From the NCBI RefSeq assembly GCF_002102345.1, contig NZ_LQPP01000018.1, positions 1 through 64,000 of the forward strand: 64,000 nucleotides of DNA. The letters are read 5' to 3'. This stretch comes from Mycolicibacterium peregrinum. GTDB taxonomy: Bacteria; Actinomycetota; Actinomycetes; Mycobacteriales; Mycobacteriaceae. The translations under genes were made by a program, and so were the position numbers. The notes under the pieces are model-generated. The model did no database searches. It was not told where the DNA came from and was given only the letters and a program-made list of their open reading frames with translations. Shown piece by piece: positions 25,836-38,079 of the stretch (position 1 is the first letter of the stretch; each line of letters opens with the position of its first letter).

Positions 25836-26789
25836 ATGGCGAGCGATGTGCTGCTACAGCAGCTCGACTACCTGCTGGCGCTGGCGACCGAGCGGCACTT
25901 CGGCCGGGCGGCCGCGCGATGCCACGTGAGCCAACCGACGCTGTCGGTGGCGATCCAGAGGCTCGAGCGCGAGCTGGGGATCGTCATCGTGCAACGCGGG
26001 CAGCGATTCGAAGGGTTCACCGAGGAGGGGCAGCGGGTCGTGACGTGGGCCCAGCGGATCGTCGCGGAACGCGATGACATGCTCGCCGACATCGACCGGA
26101 TGCGCGGACGGTTGACCGTCACGGCCCGGATCGGTGCGATACCGACGGCCGTGCCGACGGGTCCGTTCATCACCACCGAGTTTCTGCGCCGCAATCCGGC
26201 GGCGTCGGTGCGTATCGAGGCCCTGTCATCCCGCGAGATCGCCCGGCGGCTGGCCGATTTCGAGATCGATGCCGGGTTGACCTATCTCGATGACGAAGCC
26301 CCGCCCGGTACCCGGTCGGTGGAGATGTACCGGGAGCGCTATGTCCTGGTGGCGCCGGCCGATCATGTGTTGATGAGTCGGCCGGAGATCGCGTGGGCGG
26401 ACGCGGCTGGTCTGCAGCTCTGCGTACTGACCACCACGATGCGCAACCGCCGCATCCTCGATGCCAACATGGCCGCCGAGGGGGTGCGGTATCGGCCTGT
26501 GGTGGAGGCGGATTCGGTCGACGCGCTGTATGCGCACCTGACGAACTCGCCCCGCGCGACCATCGCCTCCACCGCATGGTTGCCGCAGTTGGGAGTGCCT
26601 CCGGGTTTTGCGGCGCGGCCGATGGTGCAGCACGGTCCGCGCCCGGCGATCGGACTCGTGGTGCTCGACCGTGCGCCCGCGTCGATCGTGGCTACCGCGC
26701 TCGTCGAGGTCGCTGCCGTTCTCGATCTCGGTGCCCGCATCGACCACTGGTGGGACGAGACGGGACAGGCAAGCGCCGGGCCTGGGTAG
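25836..26789 (+). CDS. LysR-family transcriptional regulator
   Basis: About 317 aa. The winged HTH occupies residues about 5-65 (LDYLLALATERHFGRAAARCHVSQPTLSVAIQ, by segments), and the periplasmic-binding-like effector domain follows from about 92. It is divergent from fdhF-fdhD and probably controls it. In-frame ATGs exist at 25800, 25824 and 25836; 25836 is preferred because the HTH then begins at the usual distance and the upstream ATG lies inside the operator, though GGGGAG is only 2 nt from it. The effector is unknown; OxyR-type cysteines are not evident. Confidence 0.85.
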   Translation: MASDVLLQQLDYLLALATERHFGRAAARCHVSQPTLSVAIQRLERELGIVIVQRGQRFEGFTEEGQRVVTWAQRIVAERDDMLADIDRMRGRLTVTARIGAIPTAVPTGPFITTEFLRRNPAASVRIEALSSREIARRLADFEIDAGLTYLDDEAPPGTRSVEMYRERYVLVAPADHVLMSRPEIAWADAAGLQLCVLTTTMRNRRILDANMAAEGVRYRPVVEADSVDALYAHLTNSPRATIASTAWLPQLGVPPGFAARPMVQHGPRPAIGLVVLDRAPASIVATALVEVAAVLDLGARIDHWWDETGQASAGPG

Positions 26790-26818
26790 GCGGCGATTGC
26801 GCGGGCGCCCCTACCGGC

Positions 26819-27067
26819 TCAGCCGGGCTCGGCGGTGGGGGCCGGCTGGGCCTTGACCGGCGGCGTGGCGGCAGGTGTGTCGGGTGTGGATGGCGCTACG
26901 GATTGGGTGACGGTCTCGCCGAAGTGCATGGTCGGTTCGGCTGCGGGCACGGACATTTCGGGTGCGGTGTCGATCTGGGTCGTTTCGAGGCCGACTACGG
27001 CCATGGCTGCTACTGCTGCAAATCCGGCGGTACAGAGGAGAAGTTTGGTTCTCGAATCCACGCGCAT
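26819..27067 (-). CDS. 82-aa exported Pro/Thr-rich small protein
   Basis: N-terminal basic start (MRVDSRTK) and a hydrophobic helix (LLLCTAGFAAVAAMAVVGL) form a signal peptide or anchor. The rest is disordered Pro, Ala, Thr and Glu (VAPSTPDTPAATPPVKAQPAP). Such anchors with Pro/Ala tails are common envelope proteins in mycobacteria. The function is unknown. It converges on the LysR gene with a 29-bp gap. Confidence 0.6.
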   Translation of the reverse strand: MRVDSRTKLLLCTAGFAAVAAMAVVGLETTQIDTAPEMSVPAAEPTMHFGETVTQSVAPSTPDTPAATPPVKAQPAPTAEPG

Positions 27068-27236
27068 CTCGCAATACCCTTCATCGTCACATCGGTTGCC
27101 TATGTGTTTTCCAATGCGTATCCGCCGCGCGACATTCCATATCGGTGGGTGAGACCTGGGTCACATTTCGATCTCGGGTCGGGGATCGGGCGGGCCCGAA
27201 GAGCGGGGCGACTGCTCTGACCGGGAGACTTCATCC

Positions 27237-28076
27237 ATGCCACGAGAGCTAGCCCCCGGGGTGACCGTGCTCGGCAACCTCGCGATCGACATCATCAACG
27301 GGGCGCCGCCCAGCCCCGGAGGATGTGCCTCGTTCGCCGGAGTGGCCCTGCGGGCCGCGGGCGGACCCGGCCGGATCATCGCGATGGGCGCGGAACGTGA
27401 CCACGTCCTGTTCGACGGGCTTCGCGCGCGGTTCGGGTCGCTGGTGCAGATCCTGCCGTCCGAGGAGACGAGTTCGTTCCGCCTCGACTACGACGACACC
27501 GATCACCGTCACATGGGCGTGCAGTCGATCGGACCGGTGTGGACGGCCGCGGACATCGACGTGGCCGATCCGGCGACGACGTGGGTGCACCTGGCTCCCT
27601 TGTTGCGCACCGATTTCCCGGCCGAGACGCTCGCTGCCCTGGCGGCACGTGGCCACCGCATCGCCTATGACGGGCAGGGTCTGGTGCGGGCCGACCGGTT
27701 GGGGCCGCTGGTCGAGGATCGTCACTTCGCCGCAGACCTGCTCGTCAACGTCGACATCCTCAAACTCGCCGAGGACGAGGCGGTGATCGTCGCCGACGGG
27801 GTGTTCGACCAGTCGGCCGCAGAACGACTCGGTGTCGCGGAGATTCTGGTGACCTACGGCTCCGAGGGCTGTGACATCTATATGGACGGTGCGGTGCAAC
27901 GGGTGCCTGCGGCCTGGCGCGTGCTGGACGTCCAGACCACGGGAGCGGGGGACATGTTCACCGCCTGTTATGTCGCACACCGCGCGGCGGGACACGATCC
28001 GCATCGTGCCGCGGAGGCCGCGAGCGCACTTGTGGCCGGGGAGTTGGACAAGCGGGTGCACGCCGATCGTGGGTAG
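27237..28076 (+). CDS. PfkB-family carbohydrate kinase
   Basis: A 279-aa ribokinase-like sugar kinase. The N-terminal GNLAIDIING is the PfkB N-terminal pattern. The C-terminal signature QTTGAGDMFTACY near residue 238 contains the anion hole and catalytic Asp (GAGD). It is shorter than ribokinases, lacking part of the lid. The substrate is unknown; no sugar transporter is adjacent. Start ATG 27237 after GGGAGAC. It is monocistronic, followed by a 340-bp gap. Confidence 0.85.
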   Translation: MPRELAPGVTVLGNLAIDIINGAPPSPGGCASFAGVALRAAGGPGRIIAMGAERDHVLFDGLRARFGSLVQILPSEETSSFRLDYDDTDHRHMGVQSIGPVWTAADIDVADPATTWVHLAPLLRTDFPAETLAALAARGHRIAYDGQGLVRADRLGPLVEDRHFAADLLVNVDILKLAEDEAVIVADGVFDQSAAERLGVAEILVTYGSEGCDIYMDGAVQRVPAAWRVLDVQTTGAGDMFTACYVAHRAAGHDPHRAAEAASALVAGELDKRVHADRG

Positions 28077-28159
28077 GTGGCCGCAGGGGTTAGACTCGAC
28101 AGGTGTCAAGTTCGTGCTTGCCGGTGCTAGCGGAGAGCTACCGGCCAGTAGCCTTTTCC

Positions 28160-28181
28160 TTAGAGAATGACATTCTCCTAA
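28160..28181. promoter_or_regulatory. Operator-like palindrome 1 upstream of korA
   Basis: TTAGAGAAT-GAC-ATTCTCCTAA: the arms match except for one extra base. It is about 235 bp upstream of the korA start. Confidence 0.4.
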
Positions 28182-28218
28182 ACGTGACGAAAACCACAGT
28201 TTTGTCTCAAATGGGGCT

Positions 28219-28236
28219 TGTTCACGTCAGTGAACA
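28219..28236. promoter_or_regulatory. Operator-like palindrome 2 upstream of korA
   Basis: TGTTCAC-GTCA-GTGAACA, 18 bp with perfect 7-bp arms. No family is assigned; it is not an SOS box, which has GAAC...GTTC arms. Confidence 0.45.
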
Positions 28237-28416
28237 GCATCTTCGTCGGGATCTCACCCGCGTGTCGGGGCGCAACGGGGTGAAGCGCAGCCTAAGAGCA
28301 GTGCAATAATCGGTACTGGTAGTGACATCAAAATTCGGTGGACGTTCGATCCGGCGGCAGGTTACGAGACAGCGGCCCGGAAAGACGTGGTCAAAGCAGT
28401 GTGAAAGGCGGTAGCC

Positions 28417-30365
<1,949 letters not shown>

Positions 30366-30369
<4 letters not shown>

Positions 30370-31445
30370 CTGACCTGATCGGCGCAGACCTGGGGCTGAC
30401 AGATGCTCTGACCAAGAACGCCCTGGTGCCCACCACCGACCAGCCGCAGAAGGGCAAGGACTTCACCAGTGACCAGGAGGTCCGCTGGTGCCCCGGGTGC
30501 GGTGACTACGTCATCCTCAACACGATCCGCAACTTCCTGCCGGAGTTGGGCCTCAAGCGCGAGAACATCGCGTTCATCAGCGGCATCGGCTGCTCCAGCC
30601 GATTCCCGTACTACCTGGAGACCTACGGCTTCCACTCGATCCACGGGCGCGCCCCGACCATCGCGACCGGCCTGGCGCTGGCCCGCCCGGACCTGTCGGT
30701 GTGGGTCGTCACCGGCGACGGCGACTCGCTGTCGATCGGTGGCAACCATCTGATCCACGCGTTGCGCCGCAACATCAACATCACGATCCTGCTGTTCAAC
30801 AACCGGATCTACGGCCTGACCAAGGGCCAGTACTCGCCGACCTCCGAGGTCGGCAAGGTCACCAAGTCCACTCCGATGGGCTCCCTGGACTACCCGTTCA
30901 ACCCGGTGTCGCTGGCACTGGGCGCCGAGGCCACGTTCGTCGGCCGCGCCCTGGACTCCGACCGCAAGGGCCTGTCCGAGGTGCTGCGCGGCGCGGCCGA
31001 GCACCGCGGTGCCGCGCTGGTGGAGATCATGCAGGACTGCCCGATCTTCAACGACGGATCGTTCGACGCGCTGCGCAAGGAAGGCGCCGAGGAGCGGCTG
31101 ATCAACGTCAGCCACGGTGAGCCGATCAAGTTCGGTACCGATGGCGAGTACTGCGTGGTCAAGTCCGGGTACGGCCTGGAGGTCGCCAAGACGGCCGAGG
31201 TCGCAGCCGAGGACATCGTGGTCCACAACGCCGAGATCGACGATCCCGCTTACGCTTTCGCGCTGTCGCGCTTGAGCGAGCAGAACCTCGATCACATGGT
31301 GATGGGCATCTTCCGGAAGGTCAGCCGACCCACCTACGACGACGCCGCGCGTCAGCAGGTCAACACGGCCATCGAATCCAAGCCCCATGACACCGCAGCT
31401 CTGCAATCCTTGCTGCGTGGCAAAGACACCTGGACCGTGGACTAA
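30366..31445 (+). CDS. korB: 2-oxoglutarate:ferredoxin oxidoreductase, beta subunit
   Basis: A 359-aa TPP- and [4Fe-4S]-binding subunit. Cluster cysteines are in RWCPGCGDY (about residues 40-45), [11 protein letters not shown] (about 76) and a later Cys. The TPP-Mg motif is [13 protein letters not shown] near 118. It is coupled to korA by ATGA overlap. The mobA frame begins inside its 3' end. Confidence 0.95.
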
Positions 31446-32052
31446 ACCCGCTGATCGCACCGACCTCATCGACCGAAACGAACTGAGCACAGCCCCGCTC
31501 GCCGCGGTAGTTCTGGCGGGCGGGGCTTCGCGCCGTATGGGGCGCGACAAGGCGACGCTGCCGTTCGACGGCTCGACGATGGTCGAGCATGTGGTCGCCG
31601 CCGTGAGTAAGCGGTGTTCACCGGTGTTTGTCATCGCCGCGCCCGGCCAGCCGCTACCCGAATTGAGCGCCGAGGTGTTGCGCGACGAGGTGCGCGGGGT
31701 AGGGCCGCTGGTGGCGACGGGGCGTGGGTTGCGGGCCGTCGCCGAGGCCGGCCTGGACCGTGCGTTCGTCTGCGCGGTCGACATGCCGTATCTGACGTCC
31801 GACCTGATCGATGTCCTGGCCGCCTCCGCCGAGCGGGTACCCGCCGACATCGTGCTGCCCTGGGACGGCAGGACTCACTACCTGGCGGGGGTCTACCGCA
31901 GCGCGCTCACCTCGCAGATCGCTGCCCTGGTGCACGACGGCCGGCGCAGCATGCGGGCGCTGGCCGAGTCCGTCGACACCCAGCGGATCGTGATGCCCCC
32001 GCAGCGAGCGCTCACCAATGTCAACACCGCGGCCGATCTGGCCGGAGCCTGA
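31387..32052 (+). CDS. mobA: Molybdenum cofactor guanylyltransferase
   Basis: The nucleotidyltransferase signature [26 protein letters not shown] and [10 protein letters not shown] at the end identify MobA, which attaches GMP to molybdopterin; it would serve the bis-MGD FdhF-type enzyme. No ATG, GTG or TTG exists in frame between the korB stop (31445) and the first motif near 31510. The only standard starts, ATG 31387 and GTG 31417, lie inside korB; otherwise a CTG (31483) start is needed. M. tuberculosis MobA (Rv2453c) also follows korB and begins about 13 residues before the motif, so the true N-terminus is uncertain. Confidence 0.88.
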   Translation: MTPQLCNPCCVAKTPGPWTKPADRTDLIDRNELSTAPLAAVVLAGGASRRMGRDKATLPFDGSTMVEHVVAAVSKRCSPVFVIAAPGQPLPELSAEVLRDEVRGVGPLVATGRGLRAVAEAGLDRAFVCAVDMPYLTSDLIDVLAASAERVPADIVLPWDGRTHYLAGVYRSALTSQIAALVHDGRRSMRALAESVDTQRIVMPPQRALTNVNTAADLAGA

Positions 32053-33425
<1,373 letters not shown>

Positions 33426-33449
33426 TACGCGCTACACAACTTGATAAGG

Positions 33450-33485
33450 AGCGGTGCCGGGCAGCAGCCCGGCACCGCTTCTGTT
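33450..33485 (+). terminator. Terminator of rpfE
   Basis: 13-bp stem AGCGGTGCCGGGC, loop AGCA, GCCCGGCACCGCT, followed by TCTGTTTC. It is 25 nt past the rpfE stop. Confidence 0.8.
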
Positions 33486-33539
33486 TCATCAGAAAGCCCT
33501 CCGGTTACTCCAGTACCGACAACCTCTGAAAAAACTTGA

Positions 33540-34130
<591 letters not shown>

Positions 34131-34132
34131 GC

Positions 34133-35281
34133 TCAACGCACCGGGGTAAATGCCGCGCGCCCGGCAATCGAGGCCAGATGCCGGGTCAACACGAACTCCG
34201 GCACCAATACCGACGCCCGGGTGGCCGCGGCGCTGAGTAGCGGCGGGCGCAGGTTCACCAACCGGCCGACCAGCTCGGCCTCCCGCACGATCCTCATGAC
34301 CCGCCTGCGCCGCATCGTCGCGAACCGGGAGAACGCGCTGCCCAGATCCGCCTCGCCGGCCGCGAGGCCGGCGAGGGTGGCCGCGTCCTCCAGCCCCTGG
34401 CAGCCGCCCTGACCCAGATGCGGGCGCATCGGATGGGCCGCATCCCCGGCGATCACTGCGCGGCCGCGGGACCAGATGCGGGCGGGGGCTCGGTCGTAGA
34501 GGTCGTTCCGGAGCACATCATTTGGATCGGTTGCGGCCAGCAGGGTCGGAATCGGCTCCGACCACGACGCGAAGTGTCGTTTCAGGTGGGCCAGCTCCCC
34601 ATCGGGTGTGGTCTGGCCGCGCGGCGCGCGCTGGGTGGCGAACCAATATGTGTGGTCGTCGCCGAGCGGCACGTGTCCGACCTGTGAGCCGGCACCCAGC
34701 GTCTCGCCCGACAGATCGGGATCCAGCGGACAGGCGGCCACGGCGCGCCACGCGGTGTAGCCGGTGTAGCGGCGGGGCAGCGGTCCATTCAGATGGCGGG
34801 CCACCACCGAGTCGACGCCGTCGGCGCCGACCAGACCGTCCGCCTCGCGGACCGTGCCGTCGGTGAAGGTGACCCGGACGTCCGAAGCGCCGATCTCGAC
34901 CTTGTCGGCGGTGAGCTCGTACTGGACCGTGCCCGGCGCGAGTGCGCCCGTGAGAATTTCGGTCAGGGTGGCGCGCCTGATCACCACCAGCGGTTCGCCC
35001 AGCGCCCGGGTGAACCGCTGCGCCTGCGGCCGGCGCAACCAGGCTCCGCCGGCCCGACGCAGCGCTCCCGTGGTCACTCGGCCTCCCGCGCCGCGCACCT
35101 GATCGCCGAGACCGATCTCATCGAGTGCGGCCAGCGCGTTGGGCCACAGGCTGATTCCCGCCCCGGGGGTGACATCCCGGCGGGCCTCTGCCACGGATAC
35201 GTCGAATCCCCGCTGCTGCAATGCGACGGCGGTGGCCAGGCCGGTGATACCGGCGCCGACGACCAGGACGGACTGTGCCAT
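34133..35281 (-). CDS. FAD-dependent aromatic-type monooxygenase
   Basis: A 382-aa class A flavoprotein hydroxylase (PHBH/salicylate hydroxylase/zeaxanthin epoxidase group). GAGITGLATA at residues 7-16 is the FAD dinucleotide fold, GADGVDS near 153 the DG motif, and AGDAAHPMRPHLGQGG near 283 the GD motif. It uses NAD(P)H and O2; the substrate is unknown. It starts at ATG 35281 with a TAGATT 6 nt upstream. It converges on the second rpf gene with only 2 bp between stop codons. Confidence 0.87.
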   Translation of the reverse strand: MAQSVLVVGAGITGLATAVALQQRGFDVSVAEARRDVTPGAGISLWPNALAALDEIGLGDQVRGAGGRVTTGALRRAGGAWLRRPQAQRFTRALGEPLVVIRRATLTEILTGALAPGTVQYELTADKVEIGASDVRVTFTDGTVREADGLVGADGVDSVVARHLNGPLPRRYTGYTAWRAVAACPLDPDLSGETLGAGSQVGHVPLGDDHTYWFATQRAPRGQTTPDGELAHLKRHFASWSEPIPTLLAATDPNDVLRNDLYDRAPARIWSRGRAVIAGDAAHPMRPHLGQGGCQGLEDAATLAGLAAGEADLGSAFSRFATMRRRRVMRIVREAELVGRLVNLRPPLLSAAATRASVLVPEFVLTRHLASIAGRAAFTPVR

Positions 35282-35287
35282 CGGTCG

Positions 35288-35293
35288 AATCTA
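35288..35293 (-). promoter_or_regulatory. -10 element for the leaderless monooxygenase gene
   Basis: TAGATT on the minus strand ends 6 nt before ATG 35281; no RBS. Confidence 0.45.
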
Positions 35294-35416
35294 ACGGGTG
35301 GGATGAGGTGGCTCGTCGTTGCCGGAGTTGGGATCGGTAGCCTTCCAGCGTCTGCACAGTATTTGTACAGGTTTCCGCGCCCGAAGTGCCGGGCCAGAAC
35401 ACAGTGAGAGGACCCG

Positions 35417-36028
35417 ATGAAACTCACCCGCTTCGGTATCGCGCTTGGCGCCACCCTGATTGCTGCATCCGCATTGAGCGGTTGCTCGAAGGCGACCGAG
35501 CTCCGGGACGCGGCCGCCGGCGCAGCCGAGAAGGTTGTCTCCTCGGGCACCGAGAAGATCACCGAAGCGGTCTCGGGCAATCTGTTCACCGCCGAAGGTA
35601 TCGACAACGCCTTGGCGGCGATCGGCGAAAAGGTCGGCGCGAACCCGATGCAGGTGGTCGATGTCGTGATCACGCCGGGCGTCATCAAGGTCGAGGCAGT
35701 CGATCCCAATGCCCCGACCGAACTCAATGAGTGGAGTTACACGTCCGGCGCGGTCGCGCCGTCGCGTCCCATCGACTACGACGACGACACCGAAGCGTTG
35801 CAGCAGAATCTGTTCGCCACCTCGGACGTGCCGAGCAGTGCGATCGCCGCGGCGATCGACGGCGCCGTGGCGGCGAGCGAGATCGCCGACGGCAAGGTCC
35901 AGACGGTGAGCATCAAGCGCAACATCCCGTTCGACGAGAACGTGGTCATGTTCATCAACGTCCAGGGCGAGCGCAGCAGCAAGCAGGTTCGGGCCGACGT
36001 CACCGGCAAGATCACCGAAGTGGTCTGA
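35417..36028 (+). CDS. Putative lipoprotein
   Basis: 203 aa with a signal peptide ending in the lipobox LSGC (Cys about residue 23), so it should be acylated and anchored at the membrane outer face. The mature part has an Ala/Glu/Lys helix, then a predicted alpha/beta domain (NPMQVVDVVITPGVIKVEAVD and VQTVSIKRNIPF segments), with no recognised family. GAGAGGAC lies ahead of ATG 35417. A stem-loop follows at 36050-36084. Confidence 0.75.
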   Translation: MKLTRFGIALGATLIAASALSGCSKATELRDAAAGAAEKVVSSGTEKITEAVSGNLFTAEGIDNALAAIGEKVGANPMQVVDVVITPGVIKVEAVDPNAPTELNEWSYTSGAVAPSRPIDYDDDTEALQQNLFATSDVPSSAIAAAIDGAVAASEIADGKVQTVSIKRNIPFDENVVMFINVQGERSSKQVRADVTGKITEVV

Positions 36029-36049
36029 CCCACCGGGAACAGCCTTGCC

Positions 36050-36084
36050 GTGCGGCCCGTACCGGACTCCGGTGCGGGCCGCAC
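36050..36084 (+). terminator. Terminator after the lipoprotein gene
   Basis: 10-bp perfect stem GTGCGGCCCG/CGGGCCGCAC with a 15-nt loop, 18 bp before the next start codon. Confidence 0.5.
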
Positions 36085-36101
36085 CGTTACGGTGGGGAGC
36101 C

Positions 36102-38069
36102 ATGACGGCGTTCGACGATCTCGACGACTACCTCGCGCTTCCCCGGGTATCAGGTCTGGCGGTGTCGCCTGACGGCTCGCGGCTGGTCACGACGGTCACC
36201 ACCCTCAATGAGAAGAAAACCGAATTCCTCAGCGCCATATGGGAATTGGACCCGAATGGAACTCAACCAGCGCGCCGGCTGACCCACGGGGCAAAGGGGG
36301 AGTCCGCGCCCGTGTTCACCGCCGAGGGGGACCTGCTGTTCCTCGCGGTGCGCGCGGGTGAGGATGACGACAAGCCGCCTGCAGCCCTTTGGCGTCTGCC
36401 CGCGAGGGGTGGTGAGGCACTCGAGGTGCTGACGATGCCCGGCGGTGTCGCCGGCGCGTTGAGCGCCCGGGCCGCCGACTCCACCGTGGTGACCGCGCCG
36501 CTGCTGCCTTCTTCGACCGGGGTCGAGGACGACAAGGCAAAGCGCGACGCGCGCAAGGAGACCAAGGTCTCGGCGATCCTGCACACCGGCTATCCCGTCC
36601 GGCACTGGGATCACGACCTCGGCCCGGACCAACCGCACCTCCTCGATGCCGAGGGGCCACGGGATCTGACCGCCGAGCCGGGCGCGGCGTTGCGTGAGAC
36701 CACATTCGACCTCAGCGCCGACGGCAGATTCGTAGTGACGTCCTGGCAGGCGGCAGGGCCTGGCACCGCCCTGCGGGTGGCCCTGGTGCGCATCGACCGG
36801 ATCACCGGAGAACGCACCACCATCGCCGAAGAACCCGGTGCCGACCTGGAACGACCCGCGATCGCGCCGGATGGCAGCGCGGTGGCCTTCACCAGGGAAA
36901 CCCATTCCACTCCCACCACGCCACCGCGGATCACGTTGTGCTGCATGCGGTTCGGTGAAGACCCGGTGGAGTTGACCGGCGACTGGGACCGCTGGCCGTC
37001 CTCGGTGGCCTGGACACCGGACTCGTCGTCGCTCATCGTGACGGCCGACGACGGCGGCCGTGGCCCGATCTTCTCCGTCGACCCCGCATCCGGTGCGGTC
37101 ACCCGGTTGACCCACGACGATTTCACCTACTCCGATGTGCGTCCCGCGCCCGGCGGCACGATCTATGCGTTGCGCAGCTCCTACGCCGTGCCGGCACATC
37201 CGGTCCGCATCGATCCGGACGGCACCGTCACCGAAATCCCGTGCCTCGACGCACCTGAATTGCCCGGCATTCTGACCGAGGTGACCGCGACCGCCGCCGA
37301 CGGGACGCCGATCCGCTCCTGGCTCACACTGCCCGCAGGCGACGAACCGGCCCCACTGGTGTTGTGGATCCACGGCGGACCGTTGGGCAGCTGGAACAGC
37401 TGGCACTGGCGGTGGAACCCGTGGCTGCTCACCGCCCTGGGGTACGCCGTGCTGATGCCCGATCCGGGGCTGTCCACCGGATACGGGCAGGACTTCATCG
37501 CTCGCGGCTGGGGCGCCTGGGGTGCCGACCCGTACACGGACCTGATGGCCGCGACCGATGCCGCGTGCGCACACCCGCGCGTCGACGCCACCCGCACGGC
37601 GGCGATGGGGGGATCGTTCGGCGGCTACATGGCCAACTGGATCGCCGGACACACCGATCGGTTCAAGGCGATTGTCACCCATGCCAGCCTGTGGGCGCTG
37701 GACCAGTTCGGGCCCACCACCGACGGTGCCTACTGGTGGGCTCGGGAAATGACACCCGAGATGGCCCAGAACAATTCACCACACCGGTTCGTCGGGGACA
37801 TCACCACCCCGATGCTGGTCATCCACGGCGACAAGGACTATCGCGTGCCGATCGGCGAGGCGTTGCGGCTGTGGTACGAGCTGCTCACCCATTCGGGGTT
37901 GCCCGCCGACGAGAACGGCGAAAGCCCCCACCGGTTCCTGTACTACCCGAGTGAGAACCACTGGGTGCTGTCGCCCCAGCACGCCAAGATTTGGTACCAG
38001 GTGGTGACTGCATTCCTCGGTGATCACCTGCGCGGTCAACCGGTGCGGTTGCCCGAACTGCTCGGGTAG
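36102..38069 (+). CDS. S9-family (prolyl oligopeptidase/acylaminoacyl) peptidase
   Basis: A 655-aa enzyme with an N-terminal beta-propeller (residues about 10-370; repeats such as SPDGSRLV and APDGSAVAFT) capping a C-terminal alpha/beta hydrolase domain. The triad is Ser in GGSFGGYMA (about 508), Asp in HGDKDYRVP (about 590) and His in SENHWVL (about 630). It cleaves short peptides in the cytosol. ATG 36102 is chosen for the GGGGAG in front and because the propeller begins there. It is followed 10 bp later by the reductase gene. Confidence 0.9.
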   Translation: MTAFDDLDDYLALPRVSGLAVSPDGSRLVTTVTTLNEKKTEFLSAIWELDPNGTQPARRLTHGAKGESAPVFTAEGDLLFLAVRAGEDDDKPPAALWRLPARGGEALEVLTMPGGVAGALSARAADSTVVTAPLLPSSTGVEDDKAKRDARKETKVSAILHTGYPVRHWDHDLGPDQPHLLDAEGPRDLTAEPGAALRETTFDLSADGRFVVTSWQAAGPGTALRVALVRIDRITGERTTIAEEPGADLERPAIAPDGSAVAFTRETHSTPTTPPRITLCCMRFGEDPVELTGDWDRWPSSVAWTPDSSSLIVTADDGGRGPIFSVDPASGAVTRLTHDDFTYSDVRPAPGGTIYALRSSYAVPAHPVRIDPDGTVTEIPCLDAPELPGILTEVTATAADGTPIRSWLTLPAGDEPAPLVLWIHGGPLGSWNSWHWRWNPWLLTALGYAVLMPDPGLSTGYGQDFIARGWGAWGADPYTDLMAATDAACAHPRVDATRTAAMGGSFGGYMANWIAGHTDRFKAIVTHASLWALDQFGPTTDGAYWWAREMTPEMAQNNSPHRFVGDITTPMLVIHGDKDYRVPIGEALRLWYELLTHSGLPADENGESPHRFLYYPSENHWVLSPQHAKIWYQVVTAFLGDHLRGQPVRLPELLG

Positions 38070-38079
38070 CGTCGGGAGC

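Larger units (their letters stand above)
28077..28416. other. korA upstream region with two operator-like palindromes
   Basis: 340 bp without a gene. It contains the imperfect palindrome at 28160-28181 and the perfect one at 28219-28236 and must hold the korA promoter; TAATCGGTACTGGTAGT near 28308-28325 is a possible -10 area. Confidence 0.5.

Noticed and set aside
28160..28181. IdeR iron box upstream of korA
   Set aside because: The palindrome shares only TTAG...CTAA ends; the 19-bp IdeR core with AGG and CCT half sites is not present.
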